Part shown: one piece after another, positions 40,281 to 48,560 of the stretch
How positions within the stretch are numbered: position 1 is the stretch's first letter
Layout: each line of letters begins with the position of its first letter
Source: Myxococcales bacterium
GTDB lineage: Bacteria; Myxococcota_A; Polyangia; Haliangiales; Haliangiaceae
DNA: 64,000 bases
Direction: 5' to 3'
NCBI GenBank assembly: GCA_016716835.1
Contig: JADJUW010000001.1
Span: forward strand, 1,108,501 to 1,172,500
Translations under genes and position numbers: made by a program
Notes under the pieces: model-generated
Databases searched by the model: none
Told to the model about the DNA's origin: nothing
Seen by the model: only the letters and a program-made list of their open reading frames with translations

Positions 40281-41453
40281 CTAATCGTACAGCAACCAGG
40301 CACGGCGAGCCTCGGCATAGGCGACTTCTTCGCCCGCCCACGTGGCGGCGATGTCTTGCAGCGGCGCGCGCGCATCGACCAACGTGCGCACCATAGGGCT
40401 GCCGCATAGCAAATCGATGGCAGGAATCGTGTCGACAAATTCATAGGCACGGACCCGCCAGGCAAAGCGATCGCCGCCGACGCAGCGCAGGGCGCGCAAG
40501 GCTGCCACGCCGGTGAGGTAAGGCAGGAAGGTGCGGCGGTCGGTGACATGCAGCTGCACCGCGCCGCACACCACGCCGGCGTGTTTTTGAAAGGCCGGGC
40601 GAATCCCCGTGGCACGGAAGACGCAACCCGGCAGGCGGTAGGATGTCAGCTCGCGCGCTAAATCTTCGCCGTCGCAAAATGGCGCGCCGAAGAGCTCGAA
40701 AGGCCGCGTGGTGCCCCGCCCTTCCGAGGCCTCGGTGCCTTCGACGAGGCACATCCCGGGATAGACCACCGCGGTATCAACCATGGGCATATTGGGCGAC
40801 GGCATCACCCACGGCAGGCCGGTGTCTTCGAAATACATCGCGCGGCGCCAGCCATCCATGGCCACGATGCGCAGGTCGACGTCGAGCTGTTCCGCGGCGG
40901 CGCGCCAACGCGCGATTTCACCAGCCGTCAGGCCGTGCCGGTTGGCGCATGACACCAGGCCGACAAAGGACTCATAGCCGGGCGCGATGGCGCCGCCTTC
41001 GACGCGCGCGCCACCGAGCGGATTGGGCCTATCGAGCACGACAAAGGGAATGCGCGCCGCCGCCGCCGCGCGCATGGCGAGCACCATCGTCCACACAAAC
41101 GTGTAATAGCGACTGCCGACGTCTTGGATGTCAAACACCAGCGCGTCGAGGCCTTGCAGCGCTGCGGCCGTCGGCGTGAGGGTTTCGTAGGTGTGACCGT
41201 AGAGGCTATGAACGGCGCCGCCGGTCTTAGGATCGCGCTCCCCCGCGACGGAAATCATGTCTTGCGCATCGCCGCGCAAGCCATGCTCGGGGCCAAATAG
41301 CGCCGCGATGGTGGATTGCCCCCGCAACACATCGATCGCGTGGACATAGCCCGCGGTGATGGCGCTTGGATTGGCAATGAGCCCAATGCGCTTGCCGGCG
41401 AGCCACGCCAGCCCACCGGCGGCGACTTTGTCGAGGCCTGTTCGAACTGCCAT
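40281..41453 (-). CDS. NamZ-type exo-beta-N-acetylmuramidase (DUF1343, GH171)
   Basis: The family removes terminal N-acetylmuramic acid from peptidoglycan fragments in wall recycling. The 390-residue product (ATG 41453) has KRIGLIANPSAITAGYVHAI, FGPEHGLRGDAQD, VFDIQDVGSRYYTFVWTM, VLDRPNPLGGARVEGG, and MPSPNMPMVDTAVVYPGMCL with EGTEASEGRGTTRPFELFGAP. These are the conserved DUF1343 blocks, including the HG and SEGRGTTRPF active-site region. I see no signal peptide, so a cytosolic location is likely, unlike the secreted Bacillus form. Alternative starts reach 41519. Confidence 0.9.
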   Translation of the reverse strand: MAVRTGLDKVAAGGLAWLAGKRIGLIANPSAITAGYVHAIDVLRGQSTIAALFGPEHGLRGDAQDMISVAGERDPKTGGAVHSLYGHTYETLTPTAAALQGLDALVFDIQDVGSRYYTFVWTMVLAMRAAAAARIPFVVLDRPNPLGGARVEGGAIAPGYESFVGLVSCANRHGLTAGEIARWRAAAEQLDVDLRIVAMDGWRRAMYFEDTGLPWVMPSPNMPMVDTAVVYPGMCLVEGTEASEGRGTTRPFELFGAPFCDGEDLARELTSYRLPGCVFRATGIRPAFQKHAGVVCGAVQLHVTDRRTFLPYLTGVAALRALRCVGGDRFAWRVRAYEFVDTIPAIDLLCGSPMVRTLVDARAPLQDIAATWAGEEVAYAEARRAWLLYD

Positions 41454-41543
41454 GGCGTTAGCATACACACGTTGCCATAAACCCCTGCGCCAGGCCGCCA
41501 CGAAAAGGTGTAACCGCATCTTCCGGACGGCGTAGCACCTGCC
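41454..41543. other. Divergent spacer between muramidase and haem lipoprotein genes
   Basis: Ninety bases between two outward-facing genes; promoters for both should lie here, but I cannot pick convincing hexamers. Confidence 0.4.
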
Positions 41544-42032
41544 ATGCGCGCCAACACACTGACCATCTGCTGCCTAACTGCCATTGCCGCCTACGGGTGC
41601 GGCAACAACGACGTCGGGGTCGACGACGCCGATCCACAGCTTACATCGCTCGACGCGATCGTCAATCTCATCGAAGACGGCGCCTATAAGTCCTGGGTTA
41701 AAGAGGCGGCCATTGAGGATGGTCCCGGTCCCCATGGCGACAAGCTCGTCTACTTTGACCCGCTGGTCGCACAATCCTTGGCGGACGGCAACGCGACCCA
41801 CCCACGCGGCAGCACGCTGGTCAAAGAGCTCTATGAGGCCAATGGCGACCTGCGCGGCTTTGCCATCGCCATCAAGGACCGGGACGAAGCCAGCCGCGAC
41901 GCCTGGGTTTGGTATGAAGTTTTCGGCAGCGACTATCGCGACCCGGCCTTCTGGGCGCGCGGCACCGACTCGTGCGCCAGCTGCCACAGCTCCGGCGTCG
42001 ACTACGTGATTACGGCGCTGCCACCTATGTGA
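41544..42032 (+). CDS. Cytochrome P460-like haem lipoprotein
   Basis: The 162-residue product has a signal with the lipobox AAYGC (Cys19). The mature part resembles cytochrome P460 domains: GPHGDKLVYFDPLVAQSLAD, HPRGSTLVKELYE, GFAIAIKDR, WVWYEVFGSDY. A c-type haem site CASCH (144-148) sits near the C-terminus, as in P460 and cytochrome c'-beta relatives. Probable periplasmic or outer-membrane electron carrier or enzyme; the reaction is unknown. Its end overlaps the convergent nusB gene by eight bases. Confidence 0.78.
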   Translation: MRANTLTICCLTAIAAYGCGNNDVGVDDADPQLTSLDAIVNLIEDGAYKSWVKEAAIEDGPGPHGDKLVYFDPLVAQSLADGNATHPRGSTLVKELYEANGDLRGFAIAIKDRDEASRDAWVWYEVFGSDYRDPAFWARGTDSCASCHSSGVDYVITALPPM

Positions 42033-42486
42033 CGGCGGTGCCGGCAACGCCCTTGGCGATGCGATCGAGGATGCCATTGATAAAGGCGCCGGATTCGCCG
42101 GTGCCAAACCGCTTGCCGAGCTCGATCGCCTCATTGATGACGACGCCGTGCGGCGTGTCGGCGAAGGCGAGCAATTCGGCGGTGCCCAGGCGCAAGATGT
42201 TGCGATCGATGCGCGACATGCGCTCGAGCCGCCAGTTCCGCGAGTGTTGCACGATCGACGCGTCGATCTCAGCGCGCCGGTCGTCGACCGCCTGACAAAG
42301 GGCTTGCGCATAAGCCACGCCCTCGGGGGGCACGTCAACCTCAAACCCTTCCGCCCACGCCGGCGCCACGTCGCTTTCTACCGCGGCCGCGCCAGCGTCA
42401 TGCGCGACATCGCGCGCATACAACAGTTGCAGGGCGTACGTGCGCGCCTTTTGCTTGATCGCGCGCGATAACGTGGCGTCACTCAT
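42025..42486 (-). CDS. nusB: Transcription antitermination factor NusB
   Basis: NusB with NusE (S10) binds boxA RNA to prevent premature termination in rRNA operons. The 153-residue all-helical product has the family's LSRAIKQKARTYALQLLYARD, VDDRRAEIDASIVQHSRNW, RIDRNILRLGTAELLAF and INEAIELGKRFGTGESGAFINGIL blocks. It is the last gene of the rib cluster; its start overlaps the ribH end by four bases. The 3' end overlaps the convergent haem lipoprotein gene. Confidence 0.95.
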   Translation of the reverse strand: MSDATLSRAIKQKARTYALQLLYARDVAHDAGAAAVESDVAPAWAEGFEVDVPPEGVAYAQALCQAVDDRRAEIDASIVQHSRNWRLERMSRIDRNILRLGTAELLAFADTPHGVVINEAIELGKRFGTGESGAFINGILDRIAKGVAGTAVT

Positions 42487-42971
42487 CGCCGTCGCCCCAT
42501 GCCCGCGCTCGGCAGCGCGCGATATAGCGTTGCCATCTCTAGCGCGGCGAGCGCCGCATCGTGACCCTTGTTGCCGTGCGCGCCGCCCGCGCGCTCGAGC
42601 GCCTGCTCCATGGTATCGGTGGTCAAGAGGCCAAACGCCACCGGCACCATCCCCGTCGCTAGGGCCATTAGGCCGCGCGACGTCTCGCCGGCGACATAAT
42701 CAAAATGCGGCGTACCGCCGCGCACCACCGCGCCTAACGCGACGACGGCATCGATGCCGCCCTGATCGAGCACACGCCCGACAAGGCCCGGTAGCTCCCA
42801 TGCACCCGGGCAGCGAATGACGAACAAATCGTCGGCCTTCACGCCCTTTTCAAGGCACGTGCGCGACGCCGCGGCGACCATCGCTTCGACGACGACGTCG
42901 TTAAAGCGGCTGGCGACGATGGCGACGCGCAGCCCGGTGCCGTCCTGAGTTCCTGACAGTTGCGCGGGCAT
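42483..42971 (-). CDS. ribH: 6,7-dimethyl-8-ribityllumazine synthase
   Basis: It condenses the pyrimidine and 3,4-dihydroxybutanone 4-phosphate to lumazine, the riboflavin precursor. The 162-residue product has VAIVASRFNDVVVEAMVAA, PGAWELPGLVGRVL, VVALGAVVRGGTPHFDYVAGE (substrate and phosphate loop, His) and VPVAFGLLTTDTMEQALERA. Length is typical. It lies between ribBA and nusB, the classic order. Members may form icosahedral 60-mers or pentamers; the sequence alone does not tell. Confidence 0.96.
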   Translation of the reverse strand: MPAQLSGTQDGTGLRVAIVASRFNDVVVEAMVAAASRTCLEKGVKADDLFVIRCPGAWELPGLVGRVLDQGGIDAVVALGAVVRGGTPHFDYVAGETSRGLMALATGMVPVAFGLLTTDTMEQALERAGGAHGNKGHDAALAALEMATLYRALPSAGMGRRR

Positions 42972-43024
42972 GCCACGTGACTACACAATGGCCCTCCCAA
43001 AGTAAAGGGGCGTCTGGATGAGGC

Positions 43025-44164
43025 CTACGCTGCGCCCAGGAGCGGCTTGCGGCCGACGAGCTCGATGCCGAAGGCCTCGATGCCGACAATGCGCCGTTCG
43101 ACATCAGAGAGCAGCATGATGCGTTTGCAACCCACGTCGGCGAGCACCTGCGCCCCCAGGCCAAAATCGCGCAAGGCCTCGCTGCCGGCGGTCTGGGTCG
43201 CCACGGCGCCGCGGCTTGGATGGGCGAGTTTTTCGGCGGAGCGCTTGAAATGCACCAACTCAGGGCGCGACACCAACATCACCACCCCGATGCCCGCGGC
43301 CTCGACCGCGGCAAAAGCCGCCTGCGTCTCACGCCGGCTACCTATGGCATCGGTTAACAAATCTGTGGTTTGCACGCGCACCAAGATGTCTTCGCCGCGC
43401 GCCGAGGCCGCATGCACGTCGCCGCGCACGAACGCCGCGTATTCAGTGGGCTCTACGCTCGCCTCGTAGATATAAACATCGTAGGGCGAGCCAGGCCCGA
43501 GCCACGAGGGGCGCAACTGCAATTGATGCGTGCGCTTGACGATGCGTTCGTGACGCAGGCGATAGGCGATGAGGTCGGCCACCGACAAGATGAGCAGGCC
43601 ATGCGTCGCCGCCACTTCTTCGAGCTCGGGCATGCGTGCCATCTCGCCATCGGGGCGCATGATCTCGCAGATAACGCCCGCCGCCTTTTCGCCAGCTAGG
43701 CGCGCCAAATCGACCGAGCCCTCGGTCTGCCCCGTGCGCACCAAGACGCCGCCGTCGCGCGCGCGCAGCGGAAAGACATGACCGGGCGAGACCAAATCGC
43801 GCGGGTGCGCGTCGTCGGCAATCGCGGCCAAGATCGTGGTCGCGCGATCCTTGGCGCTGATGCCGGTGGAAACGCCATGACGGGCCTCGATCGAAACCGT
43901 GAACGCCGTGCCCATGCTAGCGCGGTTCTCGCGCACCATCATCGGCAACTCGAGCTTGTCGACGGTGGCGCCATCTACCGCCAAACAGATGAGGCCGCGC
44001 CCGTAGGTGGCCATGAAGTTGATCGCCTCTGGCGTCACCTTGGACGCCGCCATGACAAAGTCGCCTTCGTTTTCACGGTCTTCGTCATCAACCAAGATGA
44101 CCATGCGTCCGGCCTTGATGTCTTCGATCGCCTTGGCGACGCGCGAGATGGGATCTAGGATCAT
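43025..44164 (-). CDS. ribB: 3,4-dihydroxy-2-butanone 4-phosphate synthase fused to a degenerate GTP cyclohydrolase II-like domain
   Basis: Residues 1-205 are a complete DHBP synthase (RibB): VDDEDRENEGDFVMAA (metal and substrate acids), ARHGVSTGISAKDRA, HVFPLRARDGGVLVRTGQTE. The C-terminal ~170 residues align with GTP cyclohydrolase II (RibA), but the zinc site C-x10-C-x-C and the LRCDCGxQ region are replaced by VHAASARGEDILVRVQTTDL. No zinc cysteines remain. This is the RibBX type of hybrid, with only the first activity expected. No separate ribA is in the window, so the GTP step must be coded elsewhere. The gene overlaps ribE by four bases. Confidence 0.93.
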   Translation of the reverse strand: MILDPISRVAKAIEDIKAGRMVILVDDEDRENEGDFVMAASKVTPEAINFMATYGRGLICLAVDGATVDKLELPMMVRENRASMGTAFTVSIEARHGVSTGISAKDRATTILAAIADDAHPRDLVSPGHVFPLRARDGGVLVRTGQTEGSVDLARLAGEKAAGVICEIMRPDGEMARMPELEEVAATHGLLILSVADLIAYRLRHERIVKRTHQLQLRPSWLGPGSPYDVYIYEASVEPTEYAAFVRGDVHAASARGEDILVRVQTTDLLTDAIGSRRETQAAFAAVEAAGIGVVMLVSRPELVHFKRSAEKLAHPSRGAVATQTAGSEALRDFGLGAQVLADVGCKRIMLLSDVERRIVGIEAFGIELVGRKPLLGAA

Positions 44165-44790
44165 GACGTGGCTCCTTTGGTGGCGGCGGGCAGGTGTTCG
44201 CCGAGCAAGCGCTCGACGTACTTGCCGATCAGATCGACTTCGATGTTCACGACGTCGCCCACGTGGGTCTGACCGAGCGTGGTAGCGGCCGCGGTGTGCG
44301 GAATGATCGAGACCGAGACGTCATCATCGCTGACGCGATTGACGGTTAGGCTGATGCCATCAATAGCAATCGAGCCCTTGGCGACGACGTAGCGTGCAAG
44401 CGAGGGCGCCAGCGCAATGTCAAAGCGGAGATTGCTGCCGTCGGGCTGCCGCGCCGTGACGGTGCCTACGCCATCAATGTGGCCGGCGACGATATGACCT
44501 CCGAGGCGATCCGAGGCGAGCATGGCGCGTTCGAGGTTCAGGCGGGCACCCGCCGCCGCGCGACCAAGGTTAGTGCAGCGCAAGGTTTCGGGCCCCAGCA
44601 GCACGTCATAGGTGCCTTGCGCGGCGTCAATCGCCGTCACGGTCAGGCACACGCCGCTATGGGCAATCGATTCGCCAATGGTCAGCTCGCCAACCGACCA
44701 CGCCTGCGGGCGCACCGAAAAGCACACCGCGCCCCCAGCGTCGTGCGCCTTGGCGAGCACGCCAACATCCGCAATGAGCCCGGTGAACAC
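44161..44790 (-). CDS. ribE: Riboflavin synthase
   Basis: It dismutates two lumazines to riboflavin and the pyrimidine. The 209-residue product is two tandem beta-barrel repeats. The N-terminal barrel has the standard MFTGLIADVG start and GESIAHSGVCLTV; the second has HIVAGHIDGVGTV, KGSIAIDGISLTVN and SIIPHTAAATTLG. The His-containing second-barrel segment and the terminal helical region are as expected. It overlaps ribBA at the end and is preceded by ribD after five bases. Confidence 0.96.
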   Translation of the reverse strand: MFTGLIADVGVLAKAHDAGGAVCFSVRPQAWSVGELTIGESIAHSGVCLTVTAIDAAQGTYDVLLGPETLRCTNLGRAAAGARLNLERAMLASDRLGGHIVAGHIDGVGTVTARQPDGSNLRFDIALAPSLARYVVAKGSIAIDGISLTVNRVSDDDVSVSIIPHTAAATTLGQTHVGDVVNIEVDLIGKYVERLLGEHLPAATKGATS

Positions 44791-44795
44791 GCGCG

Positions 44796-46001
44796 CTAGA
44801 TAGCACGCAGCGGCGCCCGGCGGTACTGCAACCGCAGGTCATCGCCAAGCGCTACAGGGGCCTGTGCAAGCACGAAGCGCGGCGCGCGCTCGAGGGTGCC
44901 TACCGCCCCACCGGCAAGCCACGAAGGCCCGCCGCTGCCTAGCGCGATCGGCGCCATGTACAGCACCAGCTCGTCGGTGAGGCCGGCTTCAAGCCAGGCG
45001 CCGTGCGTCTTGGCGCCTCCCTCGATGAGCACGGTCAAACATCCTTGTGCGGCCAACACGCGTGCCAGTTGCGCGATGTCGACCTTGGGTGACGGCCTGG
45101 CGTTGCGCTTTAAGGGCGCCGCGCCAATCGGCCATACTTCGGCGCCCGCCGCGAGCAACGCGCGCAAGCGTTTGCCCAGCGCCGAGCTCGGCGACCGCTG
45201 CGCTGCGGTTAGCGTCTGCGCGGTCGTCGCGATGACAACGCGAGCGGAGGAACCGCGCGCTTGCCGCGGCAAGACGCGTGCGGTTGGCGGCGTGGAAAGC
45301 TTGCTGTCGATGACGACGCGCATCGGGTCGCGCGCCCCGGCGCCCCGCGCGGTCAATTGCGGATCATCGGCTTTCACGGTGCCGACGCCGACCACAATCG
45401 CGTCGCACCACTTTCGCCAGCTGCGACCGTCGCGCCGCGCGGCCTCGCCGGTAAGCCATTTTGATTCGCCGGCCGCCGTCGCGATCTTGCCGTCGAGCGA
45501 CATCGCCACCTTCTGCACCACCCACGGGCGTCCGCGCCGAGCCACCGAAATAAAGCCGCGATTGATGTCTTCGCACGCTTGCCGCAAGACGCCTGACGTA
45601 ACCGCAAGGCCCGCCCGCGCGAGCAACCGCCCGCCACCGGCATGGCTCTTGATTGGGTCGCTCGCACCGTAGACAACGCGCGCGACGCCGGCGGCCAAGA
45701 TCGCGTCGGTGCAGGGCGAGGTGCGGCGATGGCTGCGATGCCGGCACGGCTCAAGATTGCAATAAAGCGTCGCACCGCGCGCCTTGCCGCCAAGCCCAGC
45801 CAGCGCAACCGCCTCGGCATGAGGCTGCCCCGCCGCCACGTGATAGCCTTCGGCGAGCACCTTGCCCGCGGCGCTCACGATGACGCAGCCAACCACCGGG
45901 TTGGGTGCCGTTTGCCCCGCAGCCATCGCCGCCAGCTCGAGGCAACGCTGCATATGCCTCTCGTCGGCCGGGGTGACGCCGCTGGCTCTGCGCGACGCCA
46001 T
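44796..46001 (-). CDS. ribD: Bifunctional diaminohydroxyphosphoribosylaminopyrimidine deaminase / reductase
   Basis: Steps two and three of riboflavin synthesis: deamination, then NADPH reduction. The N-terminal deaminase has the zinc motif HAEAVAL and NLEPCRHRSHRRTSPCTDAI (His, Cys, Cys; in most members the segment is PCSHHGRTPPC, so here it carries an extra charged HRSHRR). The C-terminal reductase (from RPWVVQKVAMSLDGKIAT, with SKWLTGEAARRDGRSWR) ends in a dihydrofolate-reductase-like fold; EGGAKTHGAWLEAGLTDELVLY is a signature. 401 residues. It follows nrdR by five bases. Confidence 0.95.
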   Translation of the reverse strand: MASRRASGVTPADERHMQRCLELAAMAAGQTAPNPVVGCVIVSAAGKVLAEGYHVAAGQPHAEAVALAGLGGKARGATLYCNLEPCRHRSHRRTSPCTDAILAAGVARVVYGASDPIKSHAGGGRLLARAGLAVTSGVLRQACEDINRGFISVARRGRPWVVQKVAMSLDGKIATAAGESKWLTGEAARRDGRSWRKWCDAIVVGVGTVKADDPQLTARGAGARDPMRVVIDSKLSTPPTARVLPRQARGSSARVVIATTAQTLTAAQRSPSSALGKRLRALLAAGAEVWPIGAAPLKRNARPSPKVDIAQLARVLAAQGCLTVLIEGGAKTHGAWLEAGLTDELVLYMAPIALGSGGPSWLAGGAVGTLERAPRFVLAQAPVALGDDLRLQYRRAPLRAI

Positions 46002-46006
46002 GTTGT

Positions 46007-46507
46007 TTACACCAGCTGTGAGGCGTCGAGCTGCCGGCGCCCGATCGATCCGGAGTCGTCTTGCTTGAGCGTCTCAACTTGCTTGGTGAATTCATCGAGG
46101 TTGCTAAAATCGCGATAGATCGACGCGAAGCGCACAAACGCCACCTCGTCGAGCGCACGCAACTTCGGCAGCACGCGCTCGCCAATTTCATGCGAGGCAA
46201 TTTCTTGCAGGCCAGTCTCGCCGACGTCGCGTTCGATCGCTTCGGCCAGCGTCTTGAGCTGGGCCGTAGTTACCGGCCGCTTGGCCACCGAATATGACAG
46301 CCCGCGTTCGATTTTATTGCGGTCGAACGGCTCGCGACTGCCGTCGCGTTTGACCACCATCGGCATCGATTCTTCGACGCGCTCGTACGTGGTGTAGCGG
46401 CGATTGCAACCGACGCACTCGCGACGCCGCCTCGTCTCGCGGCCGTCTTTGGACACGCGGGAGTCGATGACTCGGTCTTCTTGTTCGGTGCAAAATGGGC
46501 AGCGCAC
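46007..46507 (-). CDS. nrdR: Transcriptional repressor NrdR
   Basis: Zinc-ribbon/ATP-cone repressor of ribonucleotide reductase genes. The 166-residue product starts MRCPFCTEQEDRVIDSRVSK; Cys3, Cys6, Cys31 and Cys34 (CVGCNRRYTTYERVE) form the zinc ribbon. The ATP-cone contains VVKRDGSREPFDRNKIERGL, KRPVTTAQLKTLAEAIERDV and RALDEVAFVRFASIYRDF. The family members bind NrdR boxes; none was found by eye in this window. Usual neighbours, ribD and rpiB, flank it, but glyA, often next to it, is absent. Confidence 0.97.
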   Translation of the reverse strand: MRCPFCTEQEDRVIDSRVSKDGRETRRRRECVGCNRRYTTYERVEESMPMVVKRDGSREPFDRNKIERGLSYSVAKRPVTTAQLKTLAEAIERDVGETGLQEIASHEIGERVLPKLRALDEVAFVRFASIYRDFSNLDEFTKQVETLKQDDSGSIGRRQLDASQLV

Positions 46508-46567
46508 GTTAGGTTCTCGCTAGTGGACGCCAAGTCAGCCAGCTCTGGCTTATTTGGGCTCTCTAGC

Positions 46568-47005
46568 TCAGTCTATCGCATTGAGCAACGAAACTCGACG
46601 TGCGTGGCGATCCCCAAGGAAGGTGGCGTTTCGAAACGCCATGAGCACGTGTTCAGCCAGCCCTGGGCCAATGACGCGAGCGCCGAAGGCGATCACGTTG
46701 GCATCGTTGTGTTGCCGCGCCATCGAGGCGGTGTATTCCTCGGTGCAAAGCGCCGCCCGCACACCCTTAATTTTGTTGGCAGCGATGGAAATCCCAACCC
46801 CGCTGCCGCACACCACGATGCCAAGCGAGCCGGGATTCGCCACCACGGCGCGTCCCACGGCCGCGCCAAAATCGGGGTAGTCGACCGAGGCTTCGTCGTT
46901 GGTGCCGAGATCGACGACGGTATCGCCCATCATCTGCAGCAAGGCTGCCAGCGAACGCTTGAGGGAGAGGCCTGCGTGATCGCAACCGATATACCAAGTG
47001 TGCAT
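46568..47005 (-). CDS. rpiB: Ribose 5-phosphate isomerase B
   Basis: It interconverts ribose 5-phosphate and ribulose 5-phosphate. From ATG 47005 (GGAGG seven bases upstream) the 145-residue product shows YIGCDHAGLSLKRSLA (Asp9 and His10 region), DLGTNDEASVDYPDFG and VVCGSGVGISIAANKIKGVRA (Cys67, catalytic-loop Gly). ARQHNDANVIAFGARVIG matches the last block. fabF ends two bases upstream. The product supplies PRPP for purines and riboflavin, consistent with the neighbourhood. Confidence 0.96.
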   Translation of the reverse strand: MHTWYIGCDHAGLSLKRSLAALLQMMGDTVVDLGTNDEASVDYPDFGAAVGRAVVANPGSLGIVVCGSGVGISIAANKIKGVRAALCTEEYTASMARQHNDANVIAFGARVIGPGLAEHVLMAFRNATFLGDRHARRVSLLNAID

Positions 47006-47007
47006 GA

Positions 47008-48258
47008 TCATTCCTCCCACTTCGCGAGCGCTAAAACGGCATTAGTCCCACCAAAACCGATGGCATTGGTCATGGCCCCGCGCACCTGCACCTGTCGCGG
47101 TTCATTCGGCACATAGTCGAGATCGCAAGCCGGGTCCGGCGTCGCGTAGTTGGCGGTGGGTGGCACCACGCCGCGCGCCAGCGCAAGCGCACAGAACGCC
47201 GCCTCTGCCGCGCCCGCCGCGCCCAGCATGTGCCCGGTCATCGACTTAGTGGACGAGACGGAAAGCCGGCGGGCATGCGCGCCAAACACGTGATGCATGG
47301 CCGCCGTCTCGGCCGCGTCGTTGAGCGGCGTCGAGGTGCCGTGCGCGTTGACATAGTCGATGCGGTCGGGCGACCACTTCGCGTCGGCAAGCGCCATGCG
47401 CATGGCACGCGCCGCGCCCTGGCCGTCGGGCGACGGCGCCGTGATGTGATGTGCATCCGCGCTGGCGCCATAGCCAACCACCTCGGCGAGGATCCGCGCA
47501 CCGCGCCGCTTGGCCTTGGTGAGCCCTTCGAGCACAACCACCGCGCCGCCCTCGCCCATCACAAAGCCATCGCGATCGCGATCAAAGGGCCGGCACGCCG
47601 TCGCCGGTTCGTCGTTGCGTGTCGACATCGCGCGCAGCGATGAAAAGCCGCCAATGCCGAGCGGCGAGATGGTGGCCTCGGCGCCGCCGGCTACCGCGCC
47701 ATCGACATAGCCGTGGCGAATCGCGCGCATGGCCTCGCCGATCGCATGGCCGCCGGTCGCACACGCGGACACGTGTGACATGTTTGCGCCGCGCAAGTTG
47801 CCGCGCAGCGACACCATGCCCGGGATGATGTTGCTAATGATATCGGTGACAAAGTACGGCGAGATGCCGTACCGCGGCCCCTTGGCGGCATAGGTCGCCA
47901 TCGTGTGTTCGATCGTAATAATGCCGCCCATGCCCGAGCCAATGTAGGTCGCCCAGCGATCGGCCTCGGCCTCTGCCAGCGGCAGCGTCAGGCCCGCGTC
48001 GGCCAGCGCCATCATCGCCGCCGCGACGCCAAATTGCGCGACGCGATCGACGTGCTTGAGATCGCGGCTCGAAAACCACGGCGTGGCATCCCAGCCTCGC
48101 ACCTCGCAGGCGAATTTGGTGGCAAAGGCCGAGGCGTCGAACGCGGTAATCGGCGCCGCGACGGTCTTGGCCTGCAGCAACGCCTCCCACGTCGACTCGG
48201 CGGTCGGCCCGAGCGGCGTTACTAGGCCGATGCCCGTAATGACGACTCGTTCCATCAT
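47008..48258 (-). CDS. fabF: Beta-ketoacyl-ACP synthase II
   Basis: It elongates fatty acids by condensing malonyl-ACP with acyl-ACP. The 416-residue product has VVITGIGLVTPLGPTAESTW, catalytic Cys166 in VSACATGGHAIGEAM, NAHGTSTPLNDAAE (His) and STKSMTGHMLGAAGAAEAAF (His). Length and motifs match FabF. acpP lies 12 bases upstream and rpiB two bases downstream. The start is a double ATG (MMERVV). Confidence 0.97.
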   Translation of the reverse strand: MMERVVITGIGLVTPLGPTAESTWEALLQAKTVAAPITAFDASAFATKFACEVRGWDATPWFSSRDLKHVDRVAQFGVAAAMMALADAGLTLPLAEAEADRWATYIGSGMGGIITIEHTMATYAAKGPRYGISPYFVTDIISNIIPGMVSLRGNLRGANMSHVSACATGGHAIGEAMRAIRHGYVDGAVAGGAEATISPLGIGGFSSLRAMSTRNDEPATACRPFDRDRDGFVMGEGGAVVVLEGLTKAKRRGARILAEVVGYGASADAHHITAPSPDGQGAARAMRMALADAKWSPDRIDYVNAHGTSTPLNDAAETAAMHHVFGAHARRLSVSSTKSMTGHMLGAAGAAEAAFCALALARGVVPPTANYATPDPACDLDYVPNEPRQVQVRGAMTNAIGFGGTNAVLALAKWEE

Positions 48259-48270
48259 GCGCCGCCTAGA

Positions 48271-48513
48271 TTATTTTGCGTGCTTTTGCAGATAATTGAC
48301 CGCGTCTTTGACCGTCTTGATCTGCTCGGTATCGGCCTCGGCAATTTCGATGTCGAAGGCCTGCTCGAGCGCCAACACCAATTCAACCACCGCGATCGAG
48401 TCGGCCTTGAGATCGTCGACAAATGAGGCTTTCGGCTTGAGCTGCTCCATGGAGACTTCAAGCTGGTCACAGATGAGTTGTTTTACTTTGGCTTCAATTT
48501 CTTGTGGGGTCAT
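48271..48513 (-). CDS. acpP: Acyl carrier protein
   Basis: The 80-residue acidic helical carrier for growing fatty acids. The 4'-phosphopantetheine attachment site is Ser39 in DDLKADSIAVVELVLALEQ; the usual DSLDxVEL reads DSIAVVEL here, a small deviation that keeps the Asp-Ser pair. Helix III is conserved (EIAEADTEQIKTVKDAVNYL). It lies between fabG and fabF. Confidence 0.97.
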   Translation of the reverse strand: MTPQEIEAKVKQLICDQLEVSMEQLKPKASFVDDLKADSIAVVELVLALEQAFDIEIAEADTEQIKTVKDAVNYLQKHAK

Positions 48514-48560
48514 GGGACGTCCTCGCCTCGCGGCGTCGCCGTCATACGCTAGGTTGCGCT

